Shown here piece after piece: positions 17,968-27,693 of a stretch of 42,108 bases of DNA; position 1 is the first letter of the stretch, and each line of letters begins with the position of its first letter. The DNA is from Cupriavidus neocaledonicus (GTDB lineage: Bacteria; Pseudomonadota; Gammaproteobacteria; Burkholderiales; Burkholderiaceae). The notes under the pieces are model-generated. The model was given only the letters and a program-made list of their open reading frames with translations. It had not been told where the DNA came from and searched no databases. Position numbers and translations under genes: made by a program. The DNA is taken from contig NZ_AQUR01000063.1 in NCBI RefSeq assembly GCF_000372525.1, positions 1-42,108 of the forward strand, written 5' to 3'.

Positions 17968-20316
17968 TCAATCAATCGCGTCCAGCTTCGCCACCGCCAG
18001 CGCCAGCCACTTGGCGCCATGCCGCTTGAAGTTGATATTGGCGCGCGCATCGGCGCCCTCGCCTTCCAGCGCGGTGATCACGCCTTCGCCGAACTTGTTG
18101 TGGAACACCGACTGGCCGACGCGGAAGCCGGTGCCGGCCTCGCGCCTGGCATCGGCATAGCCGTTGCCGTTGTCCATGCCGCCGGTCGGCCTGGTGCCGG
18201 TATAAGGCACGTCCTCGGGCTTGCGGAACCAGTCGCGGCCCCAGGCATTGTCGCGCTCCTGGCGGCGCACGCCGCCGTAGCTCTGCGCCGGCGGGGTCAG
18301 CCATTTGAGCGCGGCCTCGGGCAGTTCCTCGAAGAAGCGCGAGCGCACGTGGTAGCGGGTCTGGCCGTGCAGCATGCGGCTTTGCGCGAACGACATGTAG
18401 AGCCGCTTGCGCGCGCGCGTGATCGCCACGTACATCAGGCGGCGCTCTTCCTCCAGGCCGTCGGGATCCATCATGCTGTTCTCGTGCGGGAACAGCCCTT
18501 CTTCCAGGCCGCTGATGAAGACCACGTCGAACTCCAGCCCCTTGGCCGCGTGCACGGTCATCATCTGCACCGCGTCCTGGCCGGCCTGGGCCTGGTTGTC
18601 GCCGGCCTCGAGCGAAGCGTGGGTCAGGAACGCGACCAGCGGCGTCATCACCACCGGCAGCGCCTCGGGGTCGAGCAGCTGCTGTGACTGGTCGCCATCG
18701 GCCAGCACCGGCGTAGCGGGCCCGCGCCCGGCCGGGATCACCGCGGCCAGCGCTTCCAGGCCGTAACCCTCCTCGACCACGAAGGCCTGCGCCGCGGTCA
18801 CCAGTTCCTGCAAGTTCTCGATGCGGTCCTGGCCCTCTTTCTCGCCCTGGTAATGCGTGATCAGGCCGCTGTGGTTGATCACGTATTCGACGGTCTCGGC
18901 CAGCGTCAGCCGGCGCGTGTCCTCGCGCATCTTGTCGATCAGCCGCGTGAACGCGGCCAGCTTGCTGCCGGCCGCGCCGGGCACGTAGGCCACCGCCTCG
19001 GCCAGCGCGCAGTCATACTGGCGCGCCATGTCCTGCAGCACTTCGAGCGAGCGCGCGCCGATGCCGCGCGCCGGGAAGTTGACCACGCGGCCGAAGGCGG
19101 CGTCGTTGCGCGGGTTCTCCAGCAACTGCAGGTAGGCCAGCGCGTGCTTGATTTCGGCGCGCTCGAAGAAGCGCAGGCCGCCGTACACGCGGTACGGGAT
19201 GCCGGCCGAGAACAGCGCGTGCTCGATCACGCGCGACTGCGCGTTGCTGCGGTACAGGATGGCGATCTCGGCGCGGCTGGCGCCCTGCGCGATCTGGTCG
19301 CGGATTTCCTCGATGATCCAGGCGGCTTCCTGCCCGTCCGAGCCGCCCTGGAACACGCGCACCGGCTCGCCGTGGCCGGCGTCGGTGCGCAGGTTCTTGC
19401 CGAGGCGGCGCGCGTTGTGCGAGATCAGGTGGTTGGCCGAATCCAGGATATGCCCGTGCGAGCGGTAGTTCTGCTCCAGCTTGATCAGCCGGCGCACGCG
19501 GAACTCATGCTCGAAGTCGCGCATGTTGCCGACATTGGCGCCACGGAAGGCGTAGATACTCTGGTCGTCGTCGCCCACGGCGAAGACCGCCGCCGGGTTC
19601 TGCGTGCCATGGCCGGCCAGCAGCTTGAGCCACTGGTACTGCAGCACGTTGGTGTCCTGGAACTCGTCGACCAGCACATGGCGGAAGCGGTGCTGGTAGT
19701 GCTGGCGGATGGCGTCGTTGTAGCGCAGCAGCTCGTAGCAGCGCAGCAGCAGCTCGGCGAAGTCGACCACGCCCTCGCGCTGGCATTGCATGTCGTAGGC
19801 GGCGTAGAGGTCGACGAAGCGCTTGTTGAAATCGTCGTTGGCCTCGACGTCGGCCGGGCGCAGGCCCTGCTCCTTGGCGTTGTTGATGAAGTACTGCAGG
19901 TTCTTGGCCGGGTACTTCTCGTCGTCGACGTTGAGCGACTTGAGCAGCCGCTTCAGCGCCGAGAGCTGGTCCTGGCTGTCGAGGATGGCGAAGGTCTGGG
20001 GCAGCCCGGCGTCGCGGAAATGCGCGCGCAGCATGCGGTTGCACAGGCCATGGAAGGTGCCGATCCACATGCCGCGGGTATTGATCGGCAGCATCGACTG
20101 CAGCCGCGTCTGCATTTCCTTCGACGCCTTGTTGGTAAAGGTCACCGCCAGGATGCCCGCCGGCGAGACCCGGCCGTTCTGCAGCAGCCAGGCAATGCGC
20201 GTGGTCAGCACGCGGGTCTTGCCGCTGCCCGCGCCCGCCAGGATCAGCGCCGGTTCGTCGGGCAGGGTGACGGCGGCTAGTTGTTCGGCGTTCAGGTTGG
20301 CGAGCAGGTCGGACAT
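17968..20316 (-). CDS. uvrD: DNA helicase II (UvrD/Rep superfamily 1A)
   Basis: 3'-5' DNA helicase for excision and mismatch repair. The 782-residue protein carries the SF1A motifs in order: Walker A AGAGSGKT (27-34), TFTNKASKEM, GTFHGLCNRML, Walker B DEFQDT, GDDDQSIYAFRGA, LEQNYRSHG, TVHAAKGLEFDVVF and EERRLMYVAITRARKRLY. The C-terminal tail has a GQSVFHNKFGEGVI segment, the RNA-polymerase-interaction-type domain seen in UvrD/PcrA. Length and tail favour UvrD over Rep. A minus-strand TATAAT lies 27 bases upstream of the ATG. Confidence 0.94.
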   Translation of the reverse strand: MSDLLANLNAEQLAAVTLPDEPALILAGAGSGKTRVLTTRIAWLLQNGRVSPAGILAVTFTNKASKEMQTRLQSMLPINTRGMWIGTFHGLCNRMLRAHFRDAGLPQTFAILDSQDQLSALKRLLKSLNVDDEKYPAKNLQYFINNAKEQGLRPADVEANDDFNKRFVDLYAAYDMQCQREGVVDFAELLLRCYELLRYNDAIRQHYQHRFRHVLVDEFQDTNVLQYQWLKLLAGHGTQNPAAVFAVGDDDQSIYAFRGANVGNMRDFEHEFRVRRLIKLEQNYRSHGHILDSANHLISHNARRLGKNLRTDAGHGEPVRVFQGGSDGQEAAWIIEEIRDQIAQGASRAEIAILYRSNAQSRVIEHALFSAGIPYRVYGGLRFFERAEIKHALAYLQLLENPRNDAAFGRVVNFPARGIGARSLEVLQDMARQYDCALAEAVAYVPGAAGSKLAAFTRLIDKMREDTRRLTLAETVEYVINHSGLITHYQGEKEGQDRIENLQELVTAAQAFVVEEGYGLEALAAVIPAGRGPATPVLADGDQSQQLLDPEALPVVMTPLVAFLTHASLEAGDNQAQAGQDAVQMMTVHAAKGLEFDVVFISGLEEGLFPHENSMMDPDGLEEERRLMYVAITRARKRLYMSFAQSRMLHGQTRYHVRSRFFEELPEAALKWLTPPAQSYGGVRRQERDNAWGRDWFRKPEDVPYTGTRPTGGMDNGNGYADARREAGTGFRVGQSVFHNKFGEGVITALEGEGADARANINFKRHGAKWLALAVAKLDAID

Positions 20317-20342
20317 CGGAAAGGCCTAATGGAATCGCCGCA

Positions 20343-20370
20343 ATTATACCGGGGGGCCCTGTTCCATAAA
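20343..20370 (-). promoter_or_regulatory. uvrD promoter
   Basis: On the minus strand TTTATG (20370-20365), a 16-base spacer and TATAAT (20348-20343) precede the uvrD ATG. The -10 is consensus; the -35 is weak. I saw no LexA box, although uvrD is SOS-controlled in some bacteria. Confidence 0.6.
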
Positions 20371-20433
20371 TCACATCCGGCCTCGCGCCGGCGCGCGCTC
20401 ACTGGGCGCGGCCGCCCGGCTCCGGCCACGAAA

Positions 20434-20462
20434 TAGGCACCGGCCGCCCGCCCCCGTATAAT
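20434..20462 (+). promoter_or_regulatory. valS promoter
   Basis: TAGGCA (20434-20439), a 17-base spacer and a consensus TATAAT (20457-20462) lie about 105 bases before the valS ATG. The 5' leader carries no T-box or obvious leader peptide that I could recognise. Confidence 0.7.
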
Positions 20463-20568
20463 TTGTGGTTTCACTGGCGCCAGGCCGGCCCTCGCAGGCC
20501 GCCAGCGACCGCCAGGCGCAGGGCACCGCACCTGCCACGCATCCCGACGCCAACCTCGACATCCCAGC

Positions 20569-23436
20569 ATGACCGCCCAAGACCAATCGCTTGCCAAGAG
20601 CTTCGAACCCGCCGCCATCGAGGCGAAATGGGGCCCCGAGTGGGAGAAGCGCGGCATCGCCAAGCCGACCTTCGACCCCGCCCGCCCGGACTTCGCGATC
20701 CAGCTGCCGCCGCCCAATGTGACCGGCACGCTGCACATGGGCCATGCCTTCAACCAGACCATCATGGACGGCCTGGCCCGCCACGCGCGCATGCTGGGCG
20801 CCAACACGCTGTGGGTGCCGGGCACCGACCACGCCGGCATCGCCACCCAGATCGTGGTGGAGCGCCAGCTCGAAGGCCAGGGCGTGTCGCGCCATGACCT
20901 CGGCCGCGAGAAGTTCACCGAGAAGGTGTGGGCCTGGAAGGAAGAGTCGGGCTCGACCATCACGCGCCAGGTGCGGCGCATGGGCGCGTCGATCGACTGG
21001 AGCCGCGAGTACTTCACCATGTCGCCGGAGATGTCGAAGGCGGTCACCGAAGTCTTCGTGCGGCTGTACGAGCAGGGCCTGATCTACCGCGGCAAGCGCC
21101 TGGTCAACTGGGATCCGGTGCTGGGCACCGCGGTGTCGGACCTGGAAGTCGACAGCGTCGAGGAAGAAGGCTCGCTGTGGCACATCCGCTATCCGCTGGT
21201 CGAGGCGGACGCCAAGGGCGGCCTGACCCACCTGACCGTGGCCACCACGCGCCCGGAAACCATGCTCGGCGACGTCGCCGTGATGGTGCATCCGGAAGAC
21301 GAGCGCTACGCGCACCTGATCGGCAAGTCGGTGCACCTGCCGCTGACCGGCCGCCAGATCCCGGTGATCGCCGACGAATACGTCGACCGCGAGTTCGGCA
21401 CCGGCGTGGTCAAGGTGACCCCGGGCCATGACTTCAACGACTATGCGGTGGGCCTGCGCCACAACCTGCCGCAGCTGTCGATCCTGACGCTGGACGCGAA
21501 GATCGTTGCCGACGCCCCCGCCGCCTATGCCGGCCTGGACCGCTTCGATGCGCGCAAGGCCATTGTCGACGACCTCGACAAGCAGGGCCTGCTGGAAGAC
21601 GTCAAGAAGCACAAGCTGATGACCCCGCGCAGCGAGCGCACCGGCAGCGCGATCGAGCCGATGCTGACCGACCAGTGGTTCGTCGCCATGAGCAAGCCGG
21701 CGCCGGAAGGCACCTTCTACCCTGGCCGCTCGATCGCCGAGGTGGCGCTCGAAGCCGTGCAGAGCGGCGAGATCAAGCTGGTGCCGGAGAACTGGATCAG
21801 CACCTACAACCAGTGGCTGGGCAATATCCAGGACTGGTGCATCTCGCGCCAGCTGTGGTGGGGCCACCAGATCCCGGCGTGGTACGACGATGCCGGCAAC
21901 TGCTTCGTCGGCCGCACCGAGGAAGAAGCCGCCGCCAAGGCGCGGGCCGCCGGCAGCACCGGCGCGCTGCGCCGCGAGGAAGACGTGCTCGACACCTGGT
22001 TCTCGTCGGCGCTGGTGCCCTTCTCCTCGCTGGGCTGGCCTGAAGAAACGCCCGAGCTGAAGCACTTCCTGCCGTCGTCGGTGCTGGTCACCGGCTACGA
22101 CATCATCTTCTTCTGGGTGGCGCGCATGGTCATGATGACCAAGCACTTCACCGGCAAGGTGCCCTTCCACACCGTCTACGTGCACGGCCTGGTGCGCGAT
22201 TCGGAAGGCAAGAAGATGAGCAAGTCCGAGGGCAACACGCTCGACCCGGTCGACCTGATCGACGGCATCGACCTCGACACGCTGCTGAAGAAGCGCACCA
22301 CCGGCCTGCGCCGGCCCAAGGACGCGCCCAAGATCGAGAAGAAGACGAAGAAGGAATTCCCCGACGGCATTCCGGCCTTCGGCGCCGACGCGCTGCGCTT
22401 CACCTTCGCCTCGCTGGCCACGCTCGGCCGCAACATCAACTTCGATACCGGCCGCTGCGAGGGCTATCGCAATTTCTGCAACAAGCTGTGGAATGCGACC
22501 CGCTTCGTGCTGATGAACACCGAGGGCCATGACTGCGGCATGGGCCCCTGCAACCAGGACTGCGGCCCGGACGGCTACCTCGATTTCTCGCAGGCGGACC
22601 GCTGGATCGTGTCGCTGCTGCAGCGCGTGGAGGCCGAGGTCGAAAAGGGCTTCGCCGAGTACCGCTTCGACAATATCGCCAACGCGATCTACAAGTTCGT
22701 CTGGGACGAGTACTGCGACTGGTACCTGGAACTGGCCAAGGTGCAGATCCAGAACGGCACCGAGGCCCAGCAGCGCGCCACCCGCCGGACCCTGCTGCGT
22801 GTGCTCGAGACCGTGCTGCGCCTGGCGCATCCGGTGATCCCGTTCATCACCGAGGAACTGTGGCAGAAGGTGGCCCCGCTGGCCGGCCGCGCCGGCGGCG
22901 ATGGTGCGGAAACCATCGCATTGCAGCCTTATCCGCTGCCCGCCGTCGCCAAGATCGACGAGAATGCCGAGCAGTGGGTCGCGCGCCTGAAGGAAGTGAT
23001 CGATGCCTGCCGGAACCTGCGCGGCGAGATGAACATCTCCCCGGCCCAGCGCATTCCGCTGTACGCGCAGGGCGACAGCGCCTTCCTGAAGGCGGCGAGC
23101 GCACATATCCAGGCCCTGGCGAAACTTTCGGAGGTGCGCGTCTTCGAAGATGAAGCCTCCCTGCAAGCCGAGGGCGCCGGTGCGCCGGTCGCCATTGCCG
23201 GGGGCAACCACCTGCTGCTGAAAATCGAGATCGATGTCGCCGCCGAGCGCGCGCGCCTGTCGAAGGAAGTCGAACGCATCGGTGGCGAAATCGGCAAGTG
23301 CCGCGCCAAGCTGTCGAACGAGAGCTTTGTCGCCAAGGCACCGCCCGCGGTGGTGGCGCAAGAGACGCAGCGCCTGTCCGATTTCGAACAGACGCTGGCC
23401 AAGCTGCAAGGCCAGTTGCAGCGGCTGCCAGCCTGA
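20569..23436 (+). CDS. valS: Valyl-tRNA synthetase
   Basis: Charges tRNA-Val; class I synthetase of 955 residues, the normal bacterial length. The HIGH signature appears as HMGH at 56-59, after [14 protein letters not shown] is at 549-553. The editing domain insert lies between them ([19 protein letters not shown], near residue 230), and [14 protein letters not shown] precedes the second half. The C-terminal 70 residues are a charged coiled-coil ([23 protein letters not shown]), the tRNA-binding arm typical of ValRS. galU follows after 139 bases. Confidence 0.98.
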   Translation: MTAQDQSLAKSFEPAAIEAKWGPEWEKRGIAKPTFDPARPDFAIQLPPPNVTGTLHMGHAFNQTIMDGLARHARMLGANTLWVPGTDHAGIATQIVVERQLEGQGVSRHDLGREKFTEKVWAWKEESGSTITRQVRRMGASIDWSREYFTMSPEMSKAVTEVFVRLYEQGLIYRGKRLVNWDPVLGTAVSDLEVDSVEEEGSLWHIRYPLVEADAKGGLTHLTVATTRPETMLGDVAVMVHPEDERYAHLIGKSVHLPLTGRQIPVIADEYVDREFGTGVVKVTPGHDFNDYAVGLRHNLPQLSILTLDAKIVADAPAAYAGLDRFDARKAIVDDLDKQGLLEDVKKHKLMTPRSERTGSAIEPMLTDQWFVAMSKPAPEGTFYPGRSIAEVALEAVQSGEIKLVPENWISTYNQWLGNIQDWCISRQLWWGHQIPAWYDDAGNCFVGRTEEEAAAKARAAGSTGALRREEDVLDTWFSSALVPFSSLGWPEETPELKHFLPSSVLVTGYDIIFFWVARMVMMTKHFTGKVPFHTVYVHGLVRDSEGKKMSKSEGNTLDPVDLIDGIDLDTLLKKRTTGLRRPKDAPKIEKKTKKEFPDGIPAFGADALRFTFASLATLGRNINFDTGRCEGYRNFCNKLWNATRFVLMNTEGHDCGMGPCNQDCGPDGYLDFSQADRWIVSLLQRVEAEVEKGFAEYRFDNIANAIYKFVWDEYCDWYLELAKVQIQNGTEAQQRATRRTLLRVLETVLRLAHPVIPFITEELWQKVAPLAGRAGGDGAETIALQPYPLPAVAKIDENAEQWVARLKEVIDACRNLRGEMNISPAQRIPLYAQGDSAFLKAASAHIQALAKLSEVRVFEDEASLQAEGAGAPVAIAGGNHLLLKIEIDVAAERARLSKEVERIGGEIGKCRAKLSNESFVAKAPPAVVAQETQRLSDFEQTLAKLQGQLQRLPA

Positions 23437-23449
23437 CCCGAAGGGTCAG
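23433..23449 (+). other. Hairpin over the valS stop
   Basis: CTGACCC-GAA-GGGTCAG is a 7-base perfect stem including the valS TGA at 23434. There is no T-run, so it is not an obvious intrinsic terminator. Confidence 0.45.
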
Positions 23450-23483
23450 TCAGGCGGCCTGCATCACGCCCCTGCCGGTCGGG

Positions 23484-23512
23484 GGTTCTGTACGGCATCG
23501 TCGGACAGAACC
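23484..23512. promoter_or_regulatory. Inverted repeat upstream of galU
   Basis: GGTTCTGT (23484-23491) and ACAGAACC (23505-23512) form a perfect 8-base dyad with a 13-base spacer, about 64 bases before the galU ATG. The right arm is followed by GGACAGAC, partly repeating GGACAGAA. It could be an operator or an mRNA hairpin; no regulator is identified. Confidence 0.4.
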
Positions 23513-23575
23513 GGACAGACGGCGCCCACGCCGGCTGGCAGGGTTATGGACTGGAATCTGAGAGGTACACCTGAT

Positions 23576-24466
<891 letters not shown>

Positions 24467-24483
24467 GCCTCGCCCCCACGAAG

Positions 24484-24509
24484 AAAAAGCCGCTTTCGGG
24501 CGGCTTTTT
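24484..24509. terminator. Bidirectional terminator, galU / tusA-like
   Basis: AAAAAGCCGC and GCGGCTTTTT form a perfect 10-base stem with a TTTCGG loop, giving a U-tract in either direction. It sits between the convergent galU and TusA-like genes. Confidence 0.93.
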
Positions 24510-24563
24510 CCTTATGGACGGTCGAGCGCTGCCAGTCCCGCGGGCGGGAACGGCAGCAGGCCG

Positions 24564-24791
24564 TCAACGACGGCGCATGTAGAACACGAATACCTTGTCC
24601 ACTTCCGAGTGCGACAGCAGCTCGTTGCCGGTCTGCTTGGCAAAGGCCTGGAAATCGCGCGTGGCGCCGGGATCGGTGGCCAGCACCTTGAGCACGTCGC
24701 CGCTGGCCATGTCGGCCAGGGCCTTCTTGGTGCGCAGGATCGGCAGCGGGCAGTTCAGGCCGCGGGCATCCACTTCTTTCTGGAACTCCAT
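24564..24791 (-). CDS. TusA-like sulfur carrier protein
   Basis: A 75-residue protein of the TusA/SirA/YedF group, which moves persulfide sulfur on a conserved cysteine. The signature DARGLNCPLPILRTKKAL places Cys14 in the CPxP motif. The ATG at 24791 is preceded by AGAGGAAGAG. It is the last gene of the leftward series, 52 bases after the Nudix gene. E. coli TusA acts in tRNA thiolation, but paralogues serve other sulfur routes, so the exact partner is not assigned. Confidence 0.9.
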   Translation of the reverse strand: MEFQKEVDARGLNCPLPILRTKKALADMASGDVLKVLATDPGATRDFQAFAKQTGNELLSHSEVDKVFVFYMRRR

Positions 24792-24843
24792 TCGTCTCTT
24801 CCTCTGATGCTTGGGGGCTGGAGGCCGGCTAGAAAAACCGGCC

Positions 24844-25428
24844 TTACCAGCGGTATTGTAGCGAAGCCCCGACCTGGCTGAAGTCGTGGGGACGGCGCGG
24901 GTCCGGAATGTCGGCGCCGGTCTGGCGATCGAAGAAGCGCACCGGGTAGCCGCGCGCGGCAAGCCAGTCGGCCACCGCGAAGCCGGTCCCGGCCGACCAC
25001 ACCCGCACGTCTTCGGGCGCCACCAGCTTGTACTCGGCCAGTTCCTCCGACAGTTCGACGGTGCCGGTCGCCTTGACGTGATAGGCGATGATCAGCTCGT
25101 TCTTGCGCATGAACTCGTAGACGCCGATCAGCGCGACCGACTCGGTATCGAGGTTGGTCTCTTCCTTCAGTTCGCGCGCCACGCCCAGTTCGGGCGGCTC
25201 GTCGCGCTCCAGGAAGCCCGTCACCAGCGCAAACATCTTCTCCGGCCACGCGGCGTTGCGCGCCAGCAGCAGCTTGTCCTGGTATTCGACCACCGCCGCC
25301 AGCACCGGCAGGGGATTGTTCCAGTGCACGAAGCCGCAGTCCTGCTGCACGCAGGCGTGGCGTTCGCGCCCGGACAGCGGCAGCAGCTCGAGCGGCGCGC
25401 CGCACTGCGGGCAGAATCGGTAGCTCAT
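24844..25428 (-). CDS. Nudix hydrolase with N-terminal zinc ribbon
   Basis: A 194-residue pyrophosphohydrolase. A zinc ribbon (CPQCG at residues 6-10, then CVQQDCG) precedes the Nudix domain, as in NADH pyrophosphatases, but the extra N-terminal domain of NudC is missing. The Nudix box reads G-x5-E-x7-REL-x-EE-T-N-L, with Asn where Gly is usual. The catalytic REUxEE glutamates are intact. The start has AGGAG in the correct place. The substrate is not predictable; NUDT-type ADP-ribose or nucleotide sugar hydrolysis is possible. Confidence 0.87.
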   Translation of the reverse strand: MSYRFCPQCGAPLELLPLSGRERHACVQQDCGFVHWNNPLPVLAAVVEYQDKLLLARNAAWPEKMFALVTGFLERDEPPELGVARELKEETNLDTESVALIGVYEFMRKNELIIAYHVKATGTVELSEELAEYKLVAPEDVRVWSAGTGFAVADWLAARGYPVRFFDRQTGADIPDPRRPHDFSQVGASLQYRW

Positions 25429-25481
25429 GGGGGCTCCTGGGTCTCGTCGTTATCAGTTTGAGTAGGCGAATTTGGCCCCGC

Positions 25482-26513
25482 TCATGCGCCGCAGGCGGCG
25501 CGCATGTCGGCGGCCAGCGCCTCCACGGTCTGCGGCTGCAGGTCCCACGAACACATGAAACGGCAGCCGCCCGCGCCGATAAAGGTGTAGAAGCGCCAGC
25601 CCTTTGCGCGCAGCGCCTCGATCGCCGGCAGCGGCAGCTCGGCGAAGACCGCATTGGATTGCGTCGGGAACATGATGCGCACGCCCGGGATCTCGCGGAT
25701 GCGCTGCTGCAGCCGTTGCGCCATCGCATTGGCATGGCGCGCGTTGGCCAGCCACACGTCGTTCTCGAGCAAACCCAGCCACGGCGCGGAGATAAAGCGC
25801 ATCTTCGACGCCAGCTGTCCGGCCTGCTTGACGCGGTAGGCAAAGTCCTCAGCCAGGCGGCGGTCGAAGAACACCACTGCCTCGCCCACCGGCAGGCCGT
25901 TCTTGGTGCCGCCGAAGCACAGCACGTCGACGCCCGCGCGCCAGGTGATCTCGGACGGAAGCACGCCCAGCGACGCCACTGCATTGGCAAAGCGCGCGCC
26001 GTCCATGTGCACGCGCAGCTGCCGGCGCTTGGCGATGGCGGCGATCGCGCGCACTTCTTCCACGCTGTAGACGGTGCCGACTTCGGTCGACTGCGTCAGC
26101 GACACCACCTTGGGCTTGGGGTAATGGATGTCGGCGCGGCGCGTGACCAGCGCCTCGACCGCATCGGGCGTGAGCTTGCCGTGCTCGCCCGGCGCGGTCA
26201 GCAGCTTGGAGCCGTTGGAGAAGAACTCCGGCCCGCCGCATTCGTCGGTCTCGATATGCGCCAGCTCGTGGCAGATCACCGAGTGGTACGACTGGCACAG
26301 CGCCGACAGCGCCAGCGAGTTGGCCGCCGTGCCGTTGAACACGAAGAACACTTCGCAATCGGTCTGGAACAGGTCGCGGATGCGGTCGCAGACCTTCTGC
26401 GTCCAGCTGTCGTCGCCATAGGCCTGCTCATGGCCGCTGCCGTTGGCTTCCAGGAAATATTTGAGCGATTCCGGGCAGAAGCCGGCGTAGTTGTCAGAGG
26501 CGAAGTGTTGCAT
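25482..26513 (-). CDS. ltaE: Threonine-aldolase-like PLP enzyme
   Basis: Fold-type I PLP enzyme of the beta-eliminating lyase / low-specificity L-threonine aldolase family, 343 residues. The Schiff-base lysine is Lys204 in CFGGTKNGLPVGEAVVF, Asp171 (HMDGAR) should contact the pyridine nitrogen, and the glycine-rich FNGTAANSLAL binds phosphate. The family cleaves L-threonine/allo-threonine or other beta-hydroxy amino acids to glycine and an aldehyde. The tautomerase gene lies 28 bases upstream and the Nudix gene 53 bases downstream on the same strand. The symbol is by family; the true substrate is uncertain. Confidence 0.88.
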   Translation of the reverse strand: MQHFASDNYAGFCPESLKYFLEANGSGHEQAYGDDSWTQKVCDRIRDLFQTDCEVFFVFNGTAANSLALSALCQSYHSVICHELAHIETDECGGPEFFSNGSKLLTAPGEHGKLTPDAVEALVTRRADIHYPKPKVVSLTQSTEVGTVYSVEEVRAIAAIAKRRQLRVHMDGARFANAVASLGVLPSEITWRAGVDVLCFGGTKNGLPVGEAVVFFDRRLAEDFAYRVKQAGQLASKMRFISAPWLGLLENDVWLANARHANAMAQRLQQRIREIPGVRIMFPTQSNAVFAELPLPAIEALRAKGWRFYTFIGAGGCRFMCSWDLQPQTVEALAADMRAACGA

Positions 26514-26541
26514 GGTGTTCAGTGTGGAGCGGGCTGGCGCC

Positions 26542-26730
26542 TTACTTCTTGTCGGCCCACAGCTCGCCGCCGGTGGCCCAGTTCTCGCGCTTGATGTCGG
26601 TAATGATGATGTCGACCGCCGACGGCGAGCAGCCCAGCGTTTCGCAGCTGACGCGGGTCACTTCCTCGACAAACTTGCGCTTCTGCTCGATGGTGCGGCC
26701 TTCAAACATTTCGACGTGGAAAGTGGGCAT
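26542..26730 (-). CDS. 4-oxalocrotonate tautomerase-like protein
   Basis: A 62-residue member of the tautomerase superfamily. After removal of Met, Pro1 (MPTFHVEMFEGRT) would be the catalytic base. The length and the beta-alpha-beta pattern with RTIEQKRKFVEEVTRV match small 4-OT proteins. AGGAG precedes the ATG. It lies between the class II aldolase and threonine-aldolase genes. The usual Arg11 equivalent appears as GRT at 11-13. The substrate is unknown. Confidence 0.88.
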   Translation of the reverse strand: MPTFHVEMFEGRTIEQKRKFVEEVTRVSCETLGCSPSAVDIIITDIKRENWATGGELWADKK

Positions 26731-26787
26731 TCATGGCTCCTGTGCTTGATGATTGTTGTGATCCGGGCGGGGCAACGTCGTCCCCGT

Positions 26788-27561
26788 TCAGTCCCGATAG
26801 GAAGGATCGATTCTATCCAGTTTGCGCAGCAGCGCGGGCCATTCCAGCACGCCTTCGATCGCGCCATCGTCGTAGAGCTGCGCGGAGGTCTGGTCCGCCA
26901 CCGCGGCGTCGGGCTGCACCAGCGCGCCGCCCGCCTGCGCCGCGATCTGGACCTCGCAGGCCTTGATCAGCGTCGCCATCAGCACATAGGCTTCGGCCAC
27001 GGTGCGGCCCACCGTCAGCGTGCCGTGGTTGCGCAACAGCATGGCCGGATGCGCCCCCAGCGATGCGGTCAGGCGCGCGCCCTCGGCCGGGGTAAAGGCC
27101 AGGCCCTCGTAGTCGTGGTACGCGATGCGGCCATGGAAACGCATGGCGTGCTGCGACAGCGGCAGCAACCCCGCCGCCTGCGCCGACACCGCGATGCCGG
27201 CGGTGTTATGCAGGTGCATCACGCACATCGCGTCGGCGCGCGCGGCATGCACCGCGGCGTGCAGTGCGAAGCCGGTGACGTTGACCGGGTGCACCGTCTC
27301 GCCGACCACCTCGCCGCGGCCGTTGATCTTGACCAGGTCGCTGGCGCGGATCTCGTCGAAGGCAAAGCCGAAGGGATTGATCAGGAAGTGGTCCGGCTCG
27401 CCCGGCACCGTGGCCGAGATATGGGTGTAGATCAGGTCATCCCAGCGCTCGCGCGCGGCCAGGCGATAGGCCGCGGCCAGGTCGACGCGCACGCGCTGCT
27501 CTTCGGCTGAAACGGGATCGGAAGCGCCCGCGGCGCGCGCGGGCTGCAAGGCAAAAGACAT
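26788..27561 (-). CDS. Class II aldolase/adducin-domain protein
   Basis: A 257-residue zinc-type aldolase-fold protein related to fuculose-1-phosphate aldolases. Metal-binding histidines are visible in MHLHNTAG and LRNHGTLTVG, and THISATVPGEPDHFLINPFG is the N-terminal family motif. The ATG has AGGAG about eight bases upstream. It lies between the MFS permease and the tautomerase on the same strand. Members cleave sugar phosphates, decarboxylate, or act on non-sugar ketones, so the reaction is not assignable. Confidence 0.88.
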   Translation of the reverse strand: MSFALQPARAAGASDPVSAEEQRVRVDLAAAYRLAARERWDDLIYTHISATVPGEPDHFLINPFGFAFDEIRASDLVKINGRGEVVGETVHPVNVTGFALHAAVHAARADAMCVMHLHNTAGIAVSAQAAGLLPLSQHAMRFHGRIAYHDYEGLAFTPAEGARLTASLGAHPAMLLRNHGTLTVGRTVAEAYVLMATLIKACEVQIAAQAGGALVQPDAAVADQTSAQLYDDGAIEGVLEWPALLRKLDRIDPSYRD

Positions 27562-27693
27562 GGGGTCGCTCCTGCGCCGCCCGGTCTGGCGTGCCGGGTA
27601 CGGCCCGGCCTTCTGTGCCGCGCCGCGGACCGCGATGCCGGCAATCCCGGCCGCAGCTCCTCGCGCGGCGCGCCGGACGGCAAAGACGATACT

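Noticed and set aside
20463..20568. T-box or other riboswitch ahead of valS
   Set aside because: No T-box sequence or terminator/antiterminator pair is visible, and T-boxes are not expected in betaproteobacteria.
20292..21047. Minus-strand frame covering the uvrD/valS gap
   Set aside because: It overlaps consensus promoters on both strands and the start of valS; no family resemblance.
20371..23409. 1012-codon minus-strand frame opposite valS
   Set aside because: Shadow of valS; no recognisable domain and low-complexity composition.
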